DNA of 64,000 nucleotides from NCBI GenBank assembly GCA_028278135.1, contig JANQEW010000020.1, positions 186,001 to 250,000 of the forward strand, written 5' to 3'. The position numbers and the translations under genes are program-made. The notes beneath the pieces were generated by a model. It had not been told where the DNA came from, ran no database searches, and saw nothing but the letters and a program-made list of their open reading frames with translations. Source of the DNA: Rhodospirillales bacterium (GTDB taxonomy: Bacteria; Pseudomonadota; Alphaproteobacteria; Rhodospirillales; Rhodospirillaceae). This document shows, piece after piece, positions 9,282 through 18,875 of this stretch (the first letter of the stretch is position 1; the number at the start of each line of letters is the position of its first letter).

Positions 9282-10787
9282 ATGTCCGTCGATGGAGCTC
9301 TTACTCATTTAGAGAAACGTTTTACACGATTAATGCAATTAGAAAATGTCTCTTTTATTTTAGATTGGGATACCGCTGTTATGATGCCCCCTGGGAGCGC
9401 TCATAGCCGGGCAGAGGTCACGGCCGCTCTACGAGAGCTCTCTCATGAAAGGTTGACAGATCCAGCAGTAGGAGCCTGGTTAGAAGAAGCCGAGTCGATG
9501 CCTTCTGAGGACCCATGGGCCGCCGCTAACTTACGCGCGATGCGGCACAGGTGGGTCCATGCGACCGCTGTCCCATCAGACCTCGTCGCCGCACTGGCAA
9601 GAATGGAGTCTCTCTGTGAGATACGCTGGCGAGACGCTCTGTCTGTGGCTGACTTCACACAAGTGGCAAGGAGTTTTTCCGACCTGCTGCAACTCGTGCA
9701 GCAGGTCGGACAAGCCAAAGGAGAGCGTTTACGATGCTTGACCTATGAGGCTTTGCTTGACCAGTATGAACCGGGTATTCGGATAGACAGGCTAGACGCC
9801 CTCTTCGCAGAGCTTGAGGAGGACTTCCTCCCTACCCTACTCGACGCGGCGCTGACGCGGCAAAAACATAGAAACCGCCCGCGTTTACCGGCAGGGCCGT
9901 TTCCCCTAGAGATGCAGCGACAGTTAGGCTCGCAATTCCTGGCGGCGCTCGGGTTCAACTTTCAGCATGGACGGCTGGATATGAGCCACCACCCTTTCTG
10001 CGGAGGCACCTGTGATGACGTGCGCATTACGGCCCGCTATGATACAGCTGACTTCACCTCTAGCCTCATGGGGATTCTCCATGAGACCGGTCATGCCCTG
10101 TACGAATTGGGTCTGCCACGCGCGTGGCGCTGGCAACCCGTTGGGAGAGCTTGCAGTACGAGTCTTCACGAGAGTCAAGCGCTGTTGATTGAAATGCAGG
10201 CGGGCCGGTCGCGGGAATTTCTCACCTATGCAGCGCCGCTCCTGCGCGCGGCGTTTAGGAGCAATGATCCTGCCTGGGATGCAGAGGATCTCTACTGCCA
10301 TTACACGTGGGTGGAACCCAGTTGCATCCGTGTCAGCGCTGACGAGGTCACATATTTGGCCCATGTTATTATTCGCTATCAGTTAGAGCATTCTCTGATA
10401 ACAGGACAACTTTCTGTCGCAGATCTTCCGGCCGCCTGGGGCGAGGCGATGACCCGCCTCCTCTGTGTGACTCCACCTAACGACCGCCTTGGTTGTCTAC
10501 AGGATATACATTGGTATACAGGTGCCTTCGGATACTTCCCAAGTTATATCTTAGGTGCCATGATCGCGGCTCAATTATTCGACGCTGCTTGTAGGGCAGA
10601 TACGACCATTCTGCCTGGCTTGACAAGCGGTGACTTCACACCTCTCCTCACATGGCTACGCTCTCATGTGCATGCGCACGGTTCATTCTTCTTGAGTGCT
10701 GATGACCTTTTGAGAGCCGCCACAGGCACGCCACTAGACGCGGCTTTGTTTAAGGCACACCTGATGAGGAGGTATATAGGTCAATAA
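9282..10787 (+). CDS. M32-family (Taq-type) metallocarboxypeptidase
   Basis: 501-residue cytosolic zinc carboxypeptidase. The zinc site HETGH lies near residue 270 and the downstream HESQALLIEMQAG provides the third ligand and the HESxx motif typical of M32. The start at ATG 9282 is preceded by GAGAGGAG and gives the family N-terminus with FILDWDTAVMMPPGSA. An open extension back to 9087 overlaps cobO and is not believed. The enzyme trims C-terminal residues with broad specificity. It is convergent with the thiol reductase gene 35 bases further on. Confidence 0.95.
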   Translation: MSVDGALTHLEKRFTRLMQLENVSFILDWDTAVMMPPGSAHSRAEVTAALRELSHERLTDPAVGAWLEEAESMPSEDPWAAANLRAMRHRWVHATAVPSDLVAALARMESLCEIRWRDALSVADFTQVARSFSDLLQLVQQVGQAKGERLRCLTYEALLDQYEPGIRIDRLDALFAELEEDFLPTLLDAALTRQKHRNRPRLPAGPFPLEMQRQLGSQFLAALGFNFQHGRLDMSHHPFCGGTCDDVRITARYDTADFTSSLMGILHETGHALYELGLPRAWRWQPVGRACSTSLHESQALLIEMQAGRSREFLTYAAPLLRAAFRSNDPAWDAEDLYCHYTWVEPSCIRVSADEVTYLAHVIIRYQLEHSLITGQLSVADLPAAWGEAMTRLLCVTPPNDRLGCLQDIHWYTGAFGYFPSYILGAMIAAQLFDAACRADTTILPGLTSGDFTPLLTWLRSHVHAHGSFFLSADDLLRAATGTPLDAALFKAHLMRRYIGQ

Positions 10788-10822
10788 TTCTATTGATAAT
10801 TGATATCTCCGTCATGATGCCG

Positions 10823-12985
10823 TCATAGTGACGAAACATGCCCAGCTGCCACGTCCAATGCCTTCAGCACACCCTCTGCCGTGAGAAGCTCTGGCAGGGG
10901 TAGCCCCTGTGGGGCGCCTGGTCCATAAACGACATTGAATGGAATACCGTAACGGCCAAATCCTGCTAAATAGGCAGAGACTCTTCCATCATGCCTGGTC
11001 CAATCTGCCTGCATAGCCACTACATTATGCAGGCGCTTCACCACTTCTCTGTGCGACAGAACAAGTGCCTTGTTAATCTGGCAGGTAATGCACCAATCGG
11101 CGGTTACATCGACGAAAACCACTCGCCCGTGAGCCACATGATGTGCCAGAGCTGTTTCGTCAAATGGTAACCATGGCGCCTGTCTTTCCTTCCACAGGAA
11201 GGAAAAACTCATTATTAAGATAATAAATAATATCGTAACTAATACTTTAACTCTTCTCAATTCTGATAAAAATATCAATAAAATTAAAATCATTATTATT
11301 ATAAAAAATAATAATTTTTGATTTAATTGAATCCATAATATACTCAGTAACCATGACATGGTTATAAGTAAAATACTGCCTGCAAATTTCCTCAGATATA
11401 TCATCCATGGACCAGGTCTCGGAAGACGAGCAGATAGTGTTGGAAAAACAGCTAATAGAATGTACGGCATTGCCATACCGAGACCAAGCATGCTGAAGAT
11501 CATTAGGATCTCTGAAGGTCCGCGAGCCAAGGCAAATCCTACGGCTGTGCCCAGAAAAGGGGCAGAGCATGGTGTGGCCAACAGAGTGGCGAAAATCCCT
11601 GTCAGAAAAGCGCCAGTGTAGCCGTCTGTATACACCCCACCGATTCTGTCCGTCAGCCAAGACGGCAGGGAAATTTCGAAGACCCCCCATAGATTAGCGG
11701 TGAAGAGGGCCAGCACGATGATGATAAAAGACAAGAAAAGCGGCTGTTGAAATTGCATGCCCCATCCCACCGCTGCCCCGGCGGCCTTGAGCGTGATGGT
11801 CGCTAACGCGAGTAGCAGAAAGGAGAACAGGACGCCAGCCGCCGAAGCTAAGAACCTCCATCGCACAGCCCTTTTTGCAGTGCCGCCATGGCCGACCAGT
11901 GTGATGACTTTGATGGACAGCACTGGCAACACGCAGGGCATAAGGTTCAGGATGAACCCGCCTAGAAAGGCGAGGCCGAGTATGATCGCGACCTCTGCTG
12001 TTGTTATCTCATCCAATGTTGTTGTCTCATCCGATATTGTGGCTGCCGCCGATAGCGGGACAGTGGCCTCTAGGGCACGGATACCATCAACGACCGTGAG
12101 CGTGGCGAGCGCTCCGACTGCCACTGGGCCCCTTGTTGGTGCGCGCAGCACAATGTGCCGGCCATCTCGACTCCGTTGAGCAATCTGTGGGGTGCCGGCG
12201 TGTATGCCATCGTCACCATGACCTTCGATAAACAGATCTGGCGCTCTGAAAGGTGATGTGCTTGCAACTTTAACATCAATAAAATTTCCATTATCTTTCT
12301 TTTTAGTGGTTGCAGCGATGAATCGCAATCCGGCGGCTCGACCGTCACCAGGCACACGGGCGGCATGACGTTCAACAAGATGCATAAAGGGAGAGTTTTT
12401 TGCGGGCCCATCCAGAATCAATAGGTTCAATTCAGCCCGCTGTGGCACGCAGAAATCAGCACATGTAAGGAATTCTACCATTACCTGTCCCTTGAAAGGA
12501 ACCCCAGGTTGTTCGAGGGTCACAGTGATGGGAAAGACGACTTCCTCTTCATAACCAGCAGTTTCAATGCCTCGGAGACTAAAACGACGTGGCGCTGGCC
12601 AGTCGATTCGTATACTAGAAAGATTTTTTGAGCCACTCCAATCAATTGTAGGCGGATAGCCAGCATCTCCCGGTGTGCGCCAATAGATCTTCCAATGCGG
12701 CTGCAGATGAAACTGCAGGCCGAGTCGAATCGACTGACCAGTGCCCACACCAGTCACAGTGGAAACGAGTCGCACCGCTCCCTGTGGGCTGCGAACCCAT
12801 GGAGAAGCGCTGGGATCCGCTGCACTGACTTTATATTGAGAGTATTTTTTATTAAATTGTTCTATCTTTATTTGTTCTGATTCCCATTCCACCGTCCCTG
12901 CAGACAGAGCGACCCCACTCGCCGGCACAATCAACAGCCAGGAGAGGGCTAAGAGGATCAGGATGAGAGGCCACCTCCTGACCAT
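10823..12985 (-). CDS. Protein-disulfide reductase of the DsbD/ScsB type
   Basis: Inner-membrane protein that carries electrons from cytosolic thioredoxin to the periplasm. About 720 residues. The ATG at 12985 gives a clean signal sequence (RRWPLILILLALSWLLIVP). An N-terminal periplasmic domain with the CADFC motif follows. A multi-span core has the redox cysteine motifs NLMPCVLPVLSIK and ATPCSAPFLG. The C-terminal thioredoxin-like domain has ADWCITC. Earlier in-frame starts at 13018 and 13078 cannot be excluded, as no start has a good ribosome binding site. Codons around 11216-11340 are strikingly AT-rich and encode consecutive isoleucine/leucine-rich membrane segments. The copper chaperone nearby is a plausible partner pathway. 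Confidence 0.9.
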   Translation of the reverse strand: MVRRWPLILILLALSWLLIVPASGVALSAGTVEWESEQIKIEQFNKKYSQYKVSAADPSASPWVRSPQGAVRLVSTVTGVGTGQSIRLGLQFHLQPHWKIYWRTPGDAGYPPTIDWSGSKNLSSIRIDWPAPRRFSLRGIETAGYEEEVVFPITVTLEQPGVPFKGQVMVEFLTCADFCVPQRAELNLLILDGPAKNSPFMHLVERHAARVPGDGRAAGLRFIAATTKKKDNGNFIDVKVASTSPFRAPDLFIEGHGDDGIHAGTPQIAQRSRDGRHIVLRAPTRGPVAVGALATLTVVDGIRALEATVPLSAAATISDETTTLDEITTAEVAIILGLAFLGGFILNLMPCVLPVLSIKVITLVGHGGTAKRAVRWRFLASAAGVLFSFLLLALATITLKAAGAAVGWGMQFQQPLFLSFIIIVLALFTANLWGVFEISLPSWLTDRIGGVYTDGYTGAFLTGIFATLLATPCSAPFLGTAVGFALARGPSEILMIFSMLGLGMAMPYILLAVFPTLSARLPRPGPWMIYLRKFAGSILLITMSWLLSILWIQLNQKLLFFIIIMILILLIFLSELRRVKVLVTILFIILIMSFSFLWKERQAPWLPFDETALAHHVAHGRVVFVDVTADWCITCQINKALVLSHREVVKRLHNVVAMQADWTRHDGRVSAYLAGFGRYGIPFNVVYGPGAPQGLPLPELLTAEGVLKALDVAAGHVSSL

Positions 12986-13283
12986 GAGGAGATGGCTTGC
13001 GCAGCAGGATCTTATCATATACGTTAGATGTTCCCATTCGAGATTCACGGCTAGGGTCGTCTCAAGAGAAAAACACATGTCCTACTTTTCCCTGTTCTGA
13101 CGCGCCGTGGTGGAAATCTCTGCAGTGATTTGAAGAATGAGGAAGGACATCTTCTAATGGTAGCGAAGAGAGCAGTTGCCTGTCAACTCGTCGTTTTTCT
13201 CTCTCCTGTTGAGAGGGTTGGCAGATGATCAGAAAGCTACAACTGTGCTTGCGTTCTCGCGGGCTTCGGCATATTGCAGTCAC

Positions 13284-13859
13284 ATGAGAAAGTTGATTCA
13301 GCAGGGCGAGTACCTTGTAGGGCAGTGTCTCGTGGCCATGCCGCTTATGTCTGATCCCCGTTTTACGAAAACGGTTGTGTATATTTGCACACACACACCC
13401 GCTGGGGCAATGGGCCTCGTTTTGAACAGGGCTATTGAGGCTGTCACCTTCTCTGAACTCCTGGAGCAACTTGGCATTCAGGCGACCCCGTTGTGCCGTA
13501 GCGTTCATGTGCATTCTGGCGGGCCGGTAGAAGCAGGCCGCGGTTTTGTTCTGCATTCTGGTGACTATGTGCACAATGCAACGATTATGGTGGATCAGCA
13601 TGTCGGACTCACAGCGACCGTCGATGTGCTCAAAGCCATTGCGGAAGGACACGGCCCGCGTCGGAGTATCCTGGCGTTAGGATATGCAGGTTGGGGGGAA
13701 GGACAACTAGACAACGAGTTGCGTCAGAACGTTTGGCTCACCGTTCCTGCTGACGAAGAGCTTTTGTTTGGAGACGATCTTGAGCACAAGTGGGATCAGG
13801 CGATGATGCGACTCGGCATCGACGTCCGTATGCTGTCCCTAGAATTTGGTCATGCTTGA
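13284..13859 (+). CDS. YqgE/AlgH family protein (UPF0301)
   Basis: 191-residue protein of the DUF179 family. The start at ATG 13284 gives the usual N-terminus ending in GQCLVAMPLMSDPRF, and the family motifs GAMGLVLNR, HSGGPVEAGRGFVLHS and LGYAGWGEGQLDNEL are all present. Biochemical function is unproven in any organism; a regulatory role was proposed for AlgH. It is divergent from the thiol reductase gene and followed 32 bases later by the copper chaperone. Confidence 0.95.
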   Translation: MRKLIQQGEYLVGQCLVAMPLMSDPRFTKTVVYICTHTPAGAMGLVLNRAIEAVTFSELLEQLGIQATPLCRSVHVHSGGPVEAGRGFVLHSGDYVHNATIMVDQHVGLTATVDVLKAIAEGHGPRRSILALGYAGWGEGQLDNELRQNVWLTVPADEELLFGDDLEHKWDQAMMRLGIDVRMLSLEFGHA

Positions 13860-13891
13860 GAGTGTGTCATCACATCCCAAGGAAATGTTCC

Positions 13892-14380
13892 ATGAAGCAC
13901 CGGGTGTTAGCTGTTGTGGGAATCACTGCTGTTTCTTGGGCGCTGGGATTCAGCGCAGTAGCACTTGTACAAATAGAAAATCCATGGGCACGCGCCTCCC
14001 TCAAACTCAAAGGATCTGCTGCTGTGTTCATGACACTTACAGACATCTCTGGCCAGGGAGACATGCTCGTGGCCGCTTCCAGTCCCGTTGCGACAACGAC
14101 AGAGTTGCACATTCATAAAACTGTCAATGGTGTCATGCAGATGCGGCCTGTTTCTGCTCTGTCAATTCCAGCCGGTGGGTCTATTACTCTGCAGCCGGGT
14201 GCTGAGCACGTTATGCTGATAGGCCTCAGGATTCCTCTCCGTGAGGGTGAGGCCATTCCTCTCCAGCTTGTTTTTACCCATTCTAATATCGTGGAAACGA
14301 CTGTTCAAATACGTGGTGTGGGATCCCTCCACTCTCACACGAGTCACGGCGATCCGGACAGGGGCGGAACGGATCACTGA
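13892..14380 (+). CDS. Periplasmic copper chaperone, PCu(A)C family
   Basis: 162-residue exported protein starting at ATG 13892, with AAGGAA just ahead. It opens with a signal peptide (basic KHR, then a hydrophobic stretch to about residue 22). The mature domain carries the copper ligands of the DUF461 family: a histidine in ELHIHK, the methionines of VMQMRPV, and HVM near residue 110. Such proteins deliver Cu(I) to cytochrome oxidase. The C-terminus adds histidines (HSHTSHGDPDRGGTDH), a possible extra metal site. Nearby YqgE and a DsbD-like reductase fit an envelope redox/metal role. Confidence 0.88.
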   Translation: MKHRVLAVVGITAVSWALGFSAVALVQIENPWARASLKLKGSAAVFMTLTDISGQGDMLVAASSPVATTTELHIHKTVNGVMQMRPVSALSIPAGGSITLQPGAEHVMLIGLRIPLREGEAIPLQLVFTHSNIVETTVQIRGVGSLHSHTSHGDPDRGGTDH

Positions 14381-14435
14381 ATGCCAGGCCTCAACTTTGT
14401 TCTGCCGCGTTGTTGCAATCGAGGATTTTTCTGGT

Positions 14436-15728
14436 ATGACTATCGTGTCGCAACACCCAGAGACTATAGTGCTTCACGCTGGCTATCGGTCTGATACCGC
14501 GACCCAGGCTGTGGCTGTCCCGATCTATCAAACAACTTCTTATGCTTTCCGTGATACCCGACATGCGGCAGATCTTTTCGCCTTGCGTGAGTTAGGGAAT
14601 ATATATACGCGTATGATGAATCCGACCTGTGCTGTCCTTGAGCAAAGGATGGCAGCATTGGAGGGAGGTGTTGCGGCGCTGGCCCTCTCATCAGGACAAG
14701 CGGCCACAACGTTGGCGATTCTCAATATATGCGAGTCTGGTGATAATTTCGTCGCCTCGACAGACCTATACGGAGGGACATGGAACCTCTTCGCTAACAC
14801 ATTCTGTCAGATGGGGATAGAGGCCCGATTTGTTGACCCCGCTGACCCTGAGGCCTTCAGGCAGAAGGTCGATGACCGGACAAGGTGTTTCTATGCCGAA
14901 ACTTTGCCTAATCCAAAGTTGCAGGTTTTTCCTATTCGAGAAGTCTCTGGAATCTGCCAGGCGCTTGGCATCCCGCTGATCATGGATAACACCGCTGCAC
15001 CCATTCTGTGTCGACCCATAGAGCACGGGGCAGCAGTCGTAGTGTACTCCACGACAAAATACATCGGCGGTCATGGGACATCTATCGGGGGTCTGATCGT
15101 TGACAGTGGCGTATTTAATTGGGAACGCTATAAAAAACGTTTTCCACTTTTGAACAAACCGGATCCAAACTATCACGGCACTGTCTGGACGGAAGCTGTT
15201 AAACCCTTGGGGCCGATTGCCTACAGTCTGCGCATGCGGGCAACGCTCCTACGGGATATTGGCACGGCCATGAGCCCTTTCAACGCTTTTGCCTTCATCC
15301 AGGGACTTGAAACCCTCCCGCTCCGCATGCGTGCTCACTGCGCGAATGCGGAGCGCGTAGCGCACTATCTGCAAGAACATCCTCTTATCAGCCGGGTCAT
15401 CTATCCTGGCCTGCAAACAGGAGAATATCGCCGTCGCGCTAACACCTATCTGCAGGGCGGATATGGTGCCCTCGTCGGGTTTGAACTGAAGAATGGGCTG
15501 GAAGCCGGACGACGCTTCATCGATGCCTTACAGATGTTCTATCACGTCGCCAATATAGGCGATGCTCGTAGTTTGGCTATCCATCCTGCAACCACCACTC
15601 ACTCACAGCTCTCACCCGAGGATCAGCTTTCCTCTGGAGTCTCTGCAAGCTATGTCCGTTTAGCAGTCGGTATCGAACATATAGATGATATTCTGAAAGA
15701 CATAGAACAAGCCCTAGATCAGTCTTAG
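14436..15728 (+). CDS. Cys/Met-metabolism PLP enzyme, probable O-acetylhomoserine sulfhydrylase
   Basis: 430-residue pyridoxal-phosphate enzyme starting at ATG 14436. The PLP lysine sits in VVYSTTKYIGGHGTSIGG, and the YTRMMNPT and ALSSGQAATTLAIL segments are those of the MetY-type branch. Length and the insertion before HYHGTVWTEA-like residues favour O-acetylhomoserine sulfhydrylase over cystathionine gamma-synthase. It would make homocysteine directly from sulfide. Methionine gamma-lyase activity cannot be excluded from sequence. It is followed by hemB 35 bases downstream. Confidence 0.85.
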   Translation: MTIVSQHPETIVLHAGYRSDTATQAVAVPIYQTTSYAFRDTRHAADLFALRELGNIYTRMMNPTCAVLEQRMAALEGGVAALALSSGQAATTLAILNICESGDNFVASTDLYGGTWNLFANTFCQMGIEARFVDPADPEAFRQKVDDRTRCFYAETLPNPKLQVFPIREVSGICQALGIPLIMDNTAAPILCRPIEHGAAVVVYSTTKYIGGHGTSIGGLIVDSGVFNWERYKKRFPLLNKPDPNYHGTVWTEAVKPLGPIAYSLRMRATLLRDIGTAMSPFNAFAFIQGLETLPLRMRAHCANAERVAHYLQEHPLISRVIYPGLQTGEYRRRANTYLQGGYGALVGFELKNGLEAGRRFIDALQMFYHVANIGDARSLAIHPATTTHSQLSPEDQLSSGVSASYVRLAVGIEHIDDILKDIEQALDQS

Positions 15729-15763
15729 TTTAAAAAGACAGCCCGGATGGGGTCTCAAGAAAC

Positions 15764-16759
15764 ATGATCAGTATCAGCCAATTTCCGCGAATCCGGATGC
15801 GACGCACACGTCAGGCAGACTGGGTGCGGCGGCTCGTCGCTGAGGCACATCTGGCGCCAGCAGATCTTATCTGGCCCGCGTTCGTCTGTGAAGGTTGGAA
15901 GACATGTCAACCTGTCGCTTCGATGCCAGGGGTGGCTCGCCAGAGTATCGATCAACTAGTGCATATGGCAGGCCTTGCGAAGGCCCTGGGTATTCCTGCT
16001 GTGGCACTCTTCCCTGTCATTGAGCCTTCTTTGAAAACCGGTGACTGCCGTGAAGCCTGGAACCCAGACAGCCTGGTATGCCGGGCTGTCCGGGCTTTGA
16101 AGGACGCGCACCCTGATCTTGGGGTCATCTGCGACGTGGCCTTAGATCCTTTTAATGCTCTGGGCCATGATGGGCTGGTGGTGGAAGGGGCTGTCGTCAA
16201 CGATGAGACGGTCACGGCGTTGTGCCGCCAGGCCGTTGTTCAAGCAGAGGCCGGTTGCGATATCATCGCCCCGTCTGACATGATGGACGGTCGTGTCGGG
16301 GCCATTCGCATGGCTCTCGACGCTGCAGGGTTTTCTGATGTTCTGATCCTGTCCTATGCCGCTAAGTACGCCTCAGCCTTCTACGGGCCATTCCGGAATG
16401 CCGTTGGCTCTGGTCCCCTGTTGCAAGGAGATAAAAAGACCTACCAAATGGATCCAGCAAACGGGAATGAGGCGCTGCGGGAAGTGGCCCTTGATCTCGC
16501 AGAAGGAGCAGACATCGTGATGGTCAAACCCGGTCTGCCGTATCTAGACATCGTGCAACGAGTCAAAACAACCTTTGCAGTGCCAACCTTTGTCTATCAA
16601 GTCTCTGGAGAGTACGCTATGCTGAAAGCGGCGGCGGCACATGGATGGGTCGAGGACGCCGCAGTGATGCTGGAAAGCCTGATAGGCTTTCGCCGTGTCG
16701 GGGCTGATGCTATCCTGACGTATGCCGCCATTGATATTGCCCGCCTGCTTCAGGAGTAG
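15764..16759 (+). CDS. hemB: Delta-aminolevulinic acid dehydratase (porphobilinogen synthase)
   Basis: 331-residue enzyme joining two 5-aminolevulinate molecules into porphobilinogen. The two active-site lysines are seen in ILSYAAKYASAFYGPFR and MVKPGLPYLD. The metal loop reads DVALDPFNALGHDG: it lacks the cysteine triad of zinc-type enzymes and looks like the aspartate-rich, magnesium-type loop of many alphaproteobacteria. It starts at ATG 15764 and ends four bases before the next gene. Confidence 0.97.
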   Translation: MISISQFPRIRMRRTRQADWVRRLVAEAHLAPADLIWPAFVCEGWKTCQPVASMPGVARQSIDQLVHMAGLAKALGIPAVALFPVIEPSLKTGDCREAWNPDSLVCRAVRALKDAHPDLGVICDVALDPFNALGHDGLVVEGAVVNDETVTALCRQAVVQAEAGCDIIAPSDMMDGRVGAIRMALDAAGFSDVLILSYAAKYASAFYGPFRNAVGSGPLLQGDKKTYQMDPANGNEALREVALDLAEGADIVMVKPGLPYLDIVQRVKTTFAVPTFVYQVSGEYAMLKAAAAHGWVEDAAVMLESLIGFRRVGADAILTYAAIDIARLLQE

Positions 16760-16763
16760 GCCC

Positions 16764-17732
16764 ATGGCACACAGTAAAAAGGCTGTCTGCCTTGTGGTTT
16801 GCGTCCTGTCTGTATGGCGAGTCAGTCCCTGTGGAGGGGGAACCCCTCACGATTTTGTGACGCAGGACCTTCTCACCCATCTGGCAAACGATTCCTTCTT
16901 TGACTGGCATCGCGTCGCTTCGTTGAGCTTCCCCTTAGCGATGCGGGTGAAGCGCTGCGAGTTAGAAGCAGATAGAAGACCACTTCTTAAGGTAGCAAAT
17001 TTGTTAGCCAACATCGATTCCGCAGACCTGTCGTGTAGCGATGCTATCAACGCTGCTCTTACCGCCGGTTTTCTCGCAGATGCCGGTGTGACTACTGCTA
17101 TTGACAATCTCGTCTTCCCTTGTAGAGAGGATTCTTCACCGTTCGAGACGGTGAACGCCTTGCTGTTTCGCTGCCGCTATGGAATAGCAAGGGATGACCA
17201 GGCCGTGCGCGCTGCCGTGTCCCGTATGAGGGCCTTGCAACAGACAGATGGCCGTTTCACGTTTCCTGGCCTCACCTTTCTCGAGACATATTATCTCAGT
17301 TCGCACTTTTTAATCACATTTTATGCCTGTGGGGTGTCAAAGATTGCAATTGTGCACGTACAAGATTTTCTGCATAAGACTCTTTCTCTCTTCAGGCACA
17401 CAGACTTTCTAGACGGTTTAGCGGAGAGTCTTCTTTTTCTGGCCTGGACAAAAGCGATCCCTCCTACATGGGCAGCACATGTGGCTTTTCTACGCGCCCG
17501 TGTGCGATCAGACGGAGGGATATGTTTCGTAGATAGACCTGGCTGTTTGAGTCACTGGCACACGACCGCACTGATGGCAGAAATCGAGTCATTAGATCTT
17601 TTCCTGCGCCAGCACGGTGTTCTGCCACCTGGGCCATTGAGACCGTCGAACCGTATTATTGGCTCGAGGAACACATCGTTCGAGGAACCCATAGAAGATA
17701 TAGAATATGGGGAACATGGGAAAGACCAGTAG
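16764..17732 (+). CDS. Unrecognised exported protein, possibly an alpha-toroid
   Basis: 322 residues from ATG 16764, preceded by CAGGAGTAGG, so it is probably co-translated with hemB four bases upstream. The first 25 residues look like a signal peptide (KK, then VCLVVCVLSVW). I do not recognise the family. Two segments, LQQTDGRFTFPGL near residue 160 and VRSDGGICFV followed by HWHTTALMAEI near residue 250, resemble the Q-x-D-G-(aromatic) repeats of terpene-cyclase and prenyltransferase toroids. Helices alternate at similar spacing. The C-terminal 40 residues are polar and acidic. No catalytic DDxD-type motif is seen, so no activity is proposed. Confidence 0.75.
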   Translation: MAHSKKAVCLVVCVLSVWRVSPCGGGTPHDFVTQDLLTHLANDSFFDWHRVASLSFPLAMRVKRCELEADRRPLLKVANLLANIDSADLSCSDAINAALTAGFLADAGVTTAIDNLVFPCREDSSPFETVNALLFRCRYGIARDDQAVRAAVSRMRALQQTDGRFTFPGLTFLETYYLSSHFLITFYACGVSKIAIVHVQDFLHKTLSLFRHTDFLDGLAESLLFLAWTKAIPPTWAAHVAFLRARVRSDGGICFVDRPGCLSHWHTTALMAEIESLDLFLRQHGVLPPGPLRPSNRIIGSRNTSFEEPIEDIEYGEHGKDQ

Positions 17733-17753
17733 AATCGAGGCGGAGAGTAAGAG

Positions 17754-17773
17754 AAGAGTCATGAAGAGTCATG
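17754..17773. repeat. Perfect 10-base tandem duplication
   Basis: AAGAGTCATG occurs twice head to tail, 26 bases ahead of the first malyl-CoA lyase start. It lies where that gene's leader would be. Confidence 0.85.
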
Positions 17774-17798
17774 AGGATACACTATCAGGGAGTTACGA

Positions 17799-18776
17799 AT
17801 GAGCTTTACCATGATCGCAGAAGCAACGCCGCGTCTTAACAGGTCAGAACTTGCTATACCGGGATCAAACTCAAAATTCATCGAAAAGGCACCTGCCAGT
17901 ATGGCTGATGTGATCTTCTTCGATCTTGAGGACTCTGTGGCCGTTGACCAGAAAGATCAGGCACGCTCGAATGTTATTCAAGCCTTAAACGATATCGACT
18001 TCGGTAGAAAAACGGTCTCAATTCGTATTAACGGTCTTGACACACCATTCATGTATCGTGATGTGATAGATGTAGTGGAACAAGCGGGTCATAAACTAGA
18101 TCTGATTATGATTCCAAAGGTCGGGACTGCAGCTGATGTTTACGCTATTGACATGCTGGTCACGCAGATAGAAAACTCTAAAAAAATTACCAAGAGGATA
18201 GGTTTTGAACTTTTGATAGAAACTTCTCTTGGTATGCAAAATATAAATAGTATAGCCGGGGCTTCGAGACGCAACGAAACAATGCTGCTAGGTACTGCCG
18301 ATTTCGCCGCTTCCACAAAGGCTCAGACAACTCGTATCGGCGGTGCTAATCCCAATTATGGCATTCTGACGGATCCAGCAGAGGATGGCACCCGTCTTTT
18401 TCACTGGGGCGACATGTGGCATTATGCCTTAGCTCGTATGGTGGTAGCAGCCCGTGCCAATGGCTTGCGGCCAGTTGATGGTCCCTTTGGGGACTTCAGA
18501 GATGAAAAAGGTTATCTTGTCGCTACAAAACGCGCTGTCTCGCTTGGCTGCGAAGGGAAGATGGTCGTTCATCCCAGTCAGATTGACATTGCTAATACCC
18601 TCTTCAGCCCATCAGATGCAGAGATAGCGCAAGCTCGTAAAATTTTAAAGGCTATGGCTGCTGCGGAACAGGCAGGAGCTGGTGCTGTGTCCCTGGACGG
18701 CAAAATGATCGACATTGCCTCCATACGCCAGGCAGAGGTCATTGTTCAAAAGGCGGAGAGGATTGCTAATGGGTAA
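17799..18776 (+). CDS. Malyl-CoA/beta-methylmalyl-CoA lyase, Rhodobacter Mcl1 type
   Basis: 325-residue CitE-superfamily lyase that cleaves or forms L-malyl-CoA (glyoxylate plus acetyl-CoA) and, in Mcl1 enzymes, beta-methylmalyl-CoA. The metal-binding motif FFDLEDSVA, the RINGLDTPFMYRD segment and VDGPFGDF in the C-terminal half match the Mcl1 branch. Length equals the family. Start ATG 17799. It is followed after 99 bases by a second lyase of different type. In alphaproteobacteria the enzyme serves the ethylmalonyl-CoA pathway or the serine cycle; the window does not show which. Confidence 0.88.
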   Translation: MSFTMIAEATPRLNRSELAIPGSNSKFIEKAPASMADVIFFDLEDSVAVDQKDQARSNVIQALNDIDFGRKTVSIRINGLDTPFMYRDVIDVVEQAGHKLDLIMIPKVGTAADVYAIDMLVTQIENSKKITKRIGFELLIETSLGMQNINSIAGASRRNETMLLGTADFAASTKAQTTRIGGANPNYGILTDPAEDGTRLFHWGDMWHYALARMVVAARANGLRPVDGPFGDFRDEKGYLVATKRAVSLGCEGKMVVHPSQIDIANTLFSPSDAEIAQARKILKAMAAAEQAGAGAVSLDGKMIDIASIRQAEVIVQKAERIANG

Positions 18777-18843
18777 GTGTTACCCCCTTTCCTGCATGGA
18801 GCGATGTCCCTGGTCTGTCAAGAGCTTTGCATGGTGATGGTCC

Positions 18844-18867
18844 CATCCACAAATGCATCCACAAATG
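18844..18867. repeat. Perfect 12-base tandem duplication
   Basis: CATCCACAAATG occurs twice head to tail, ending eight bases before the start codon of the second lyase and just upstream of its ribosome binding site. Confidence 0.9.
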
Positions 18868-18875
18868 GAGGAAAG

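Noticed and set aside
13062-13652. 196-codon minus-strand frame opposite yqgE
   Set aside because: Lies antisense to YqgE whose motifs are all intact; composition is typical of a shadow frame.
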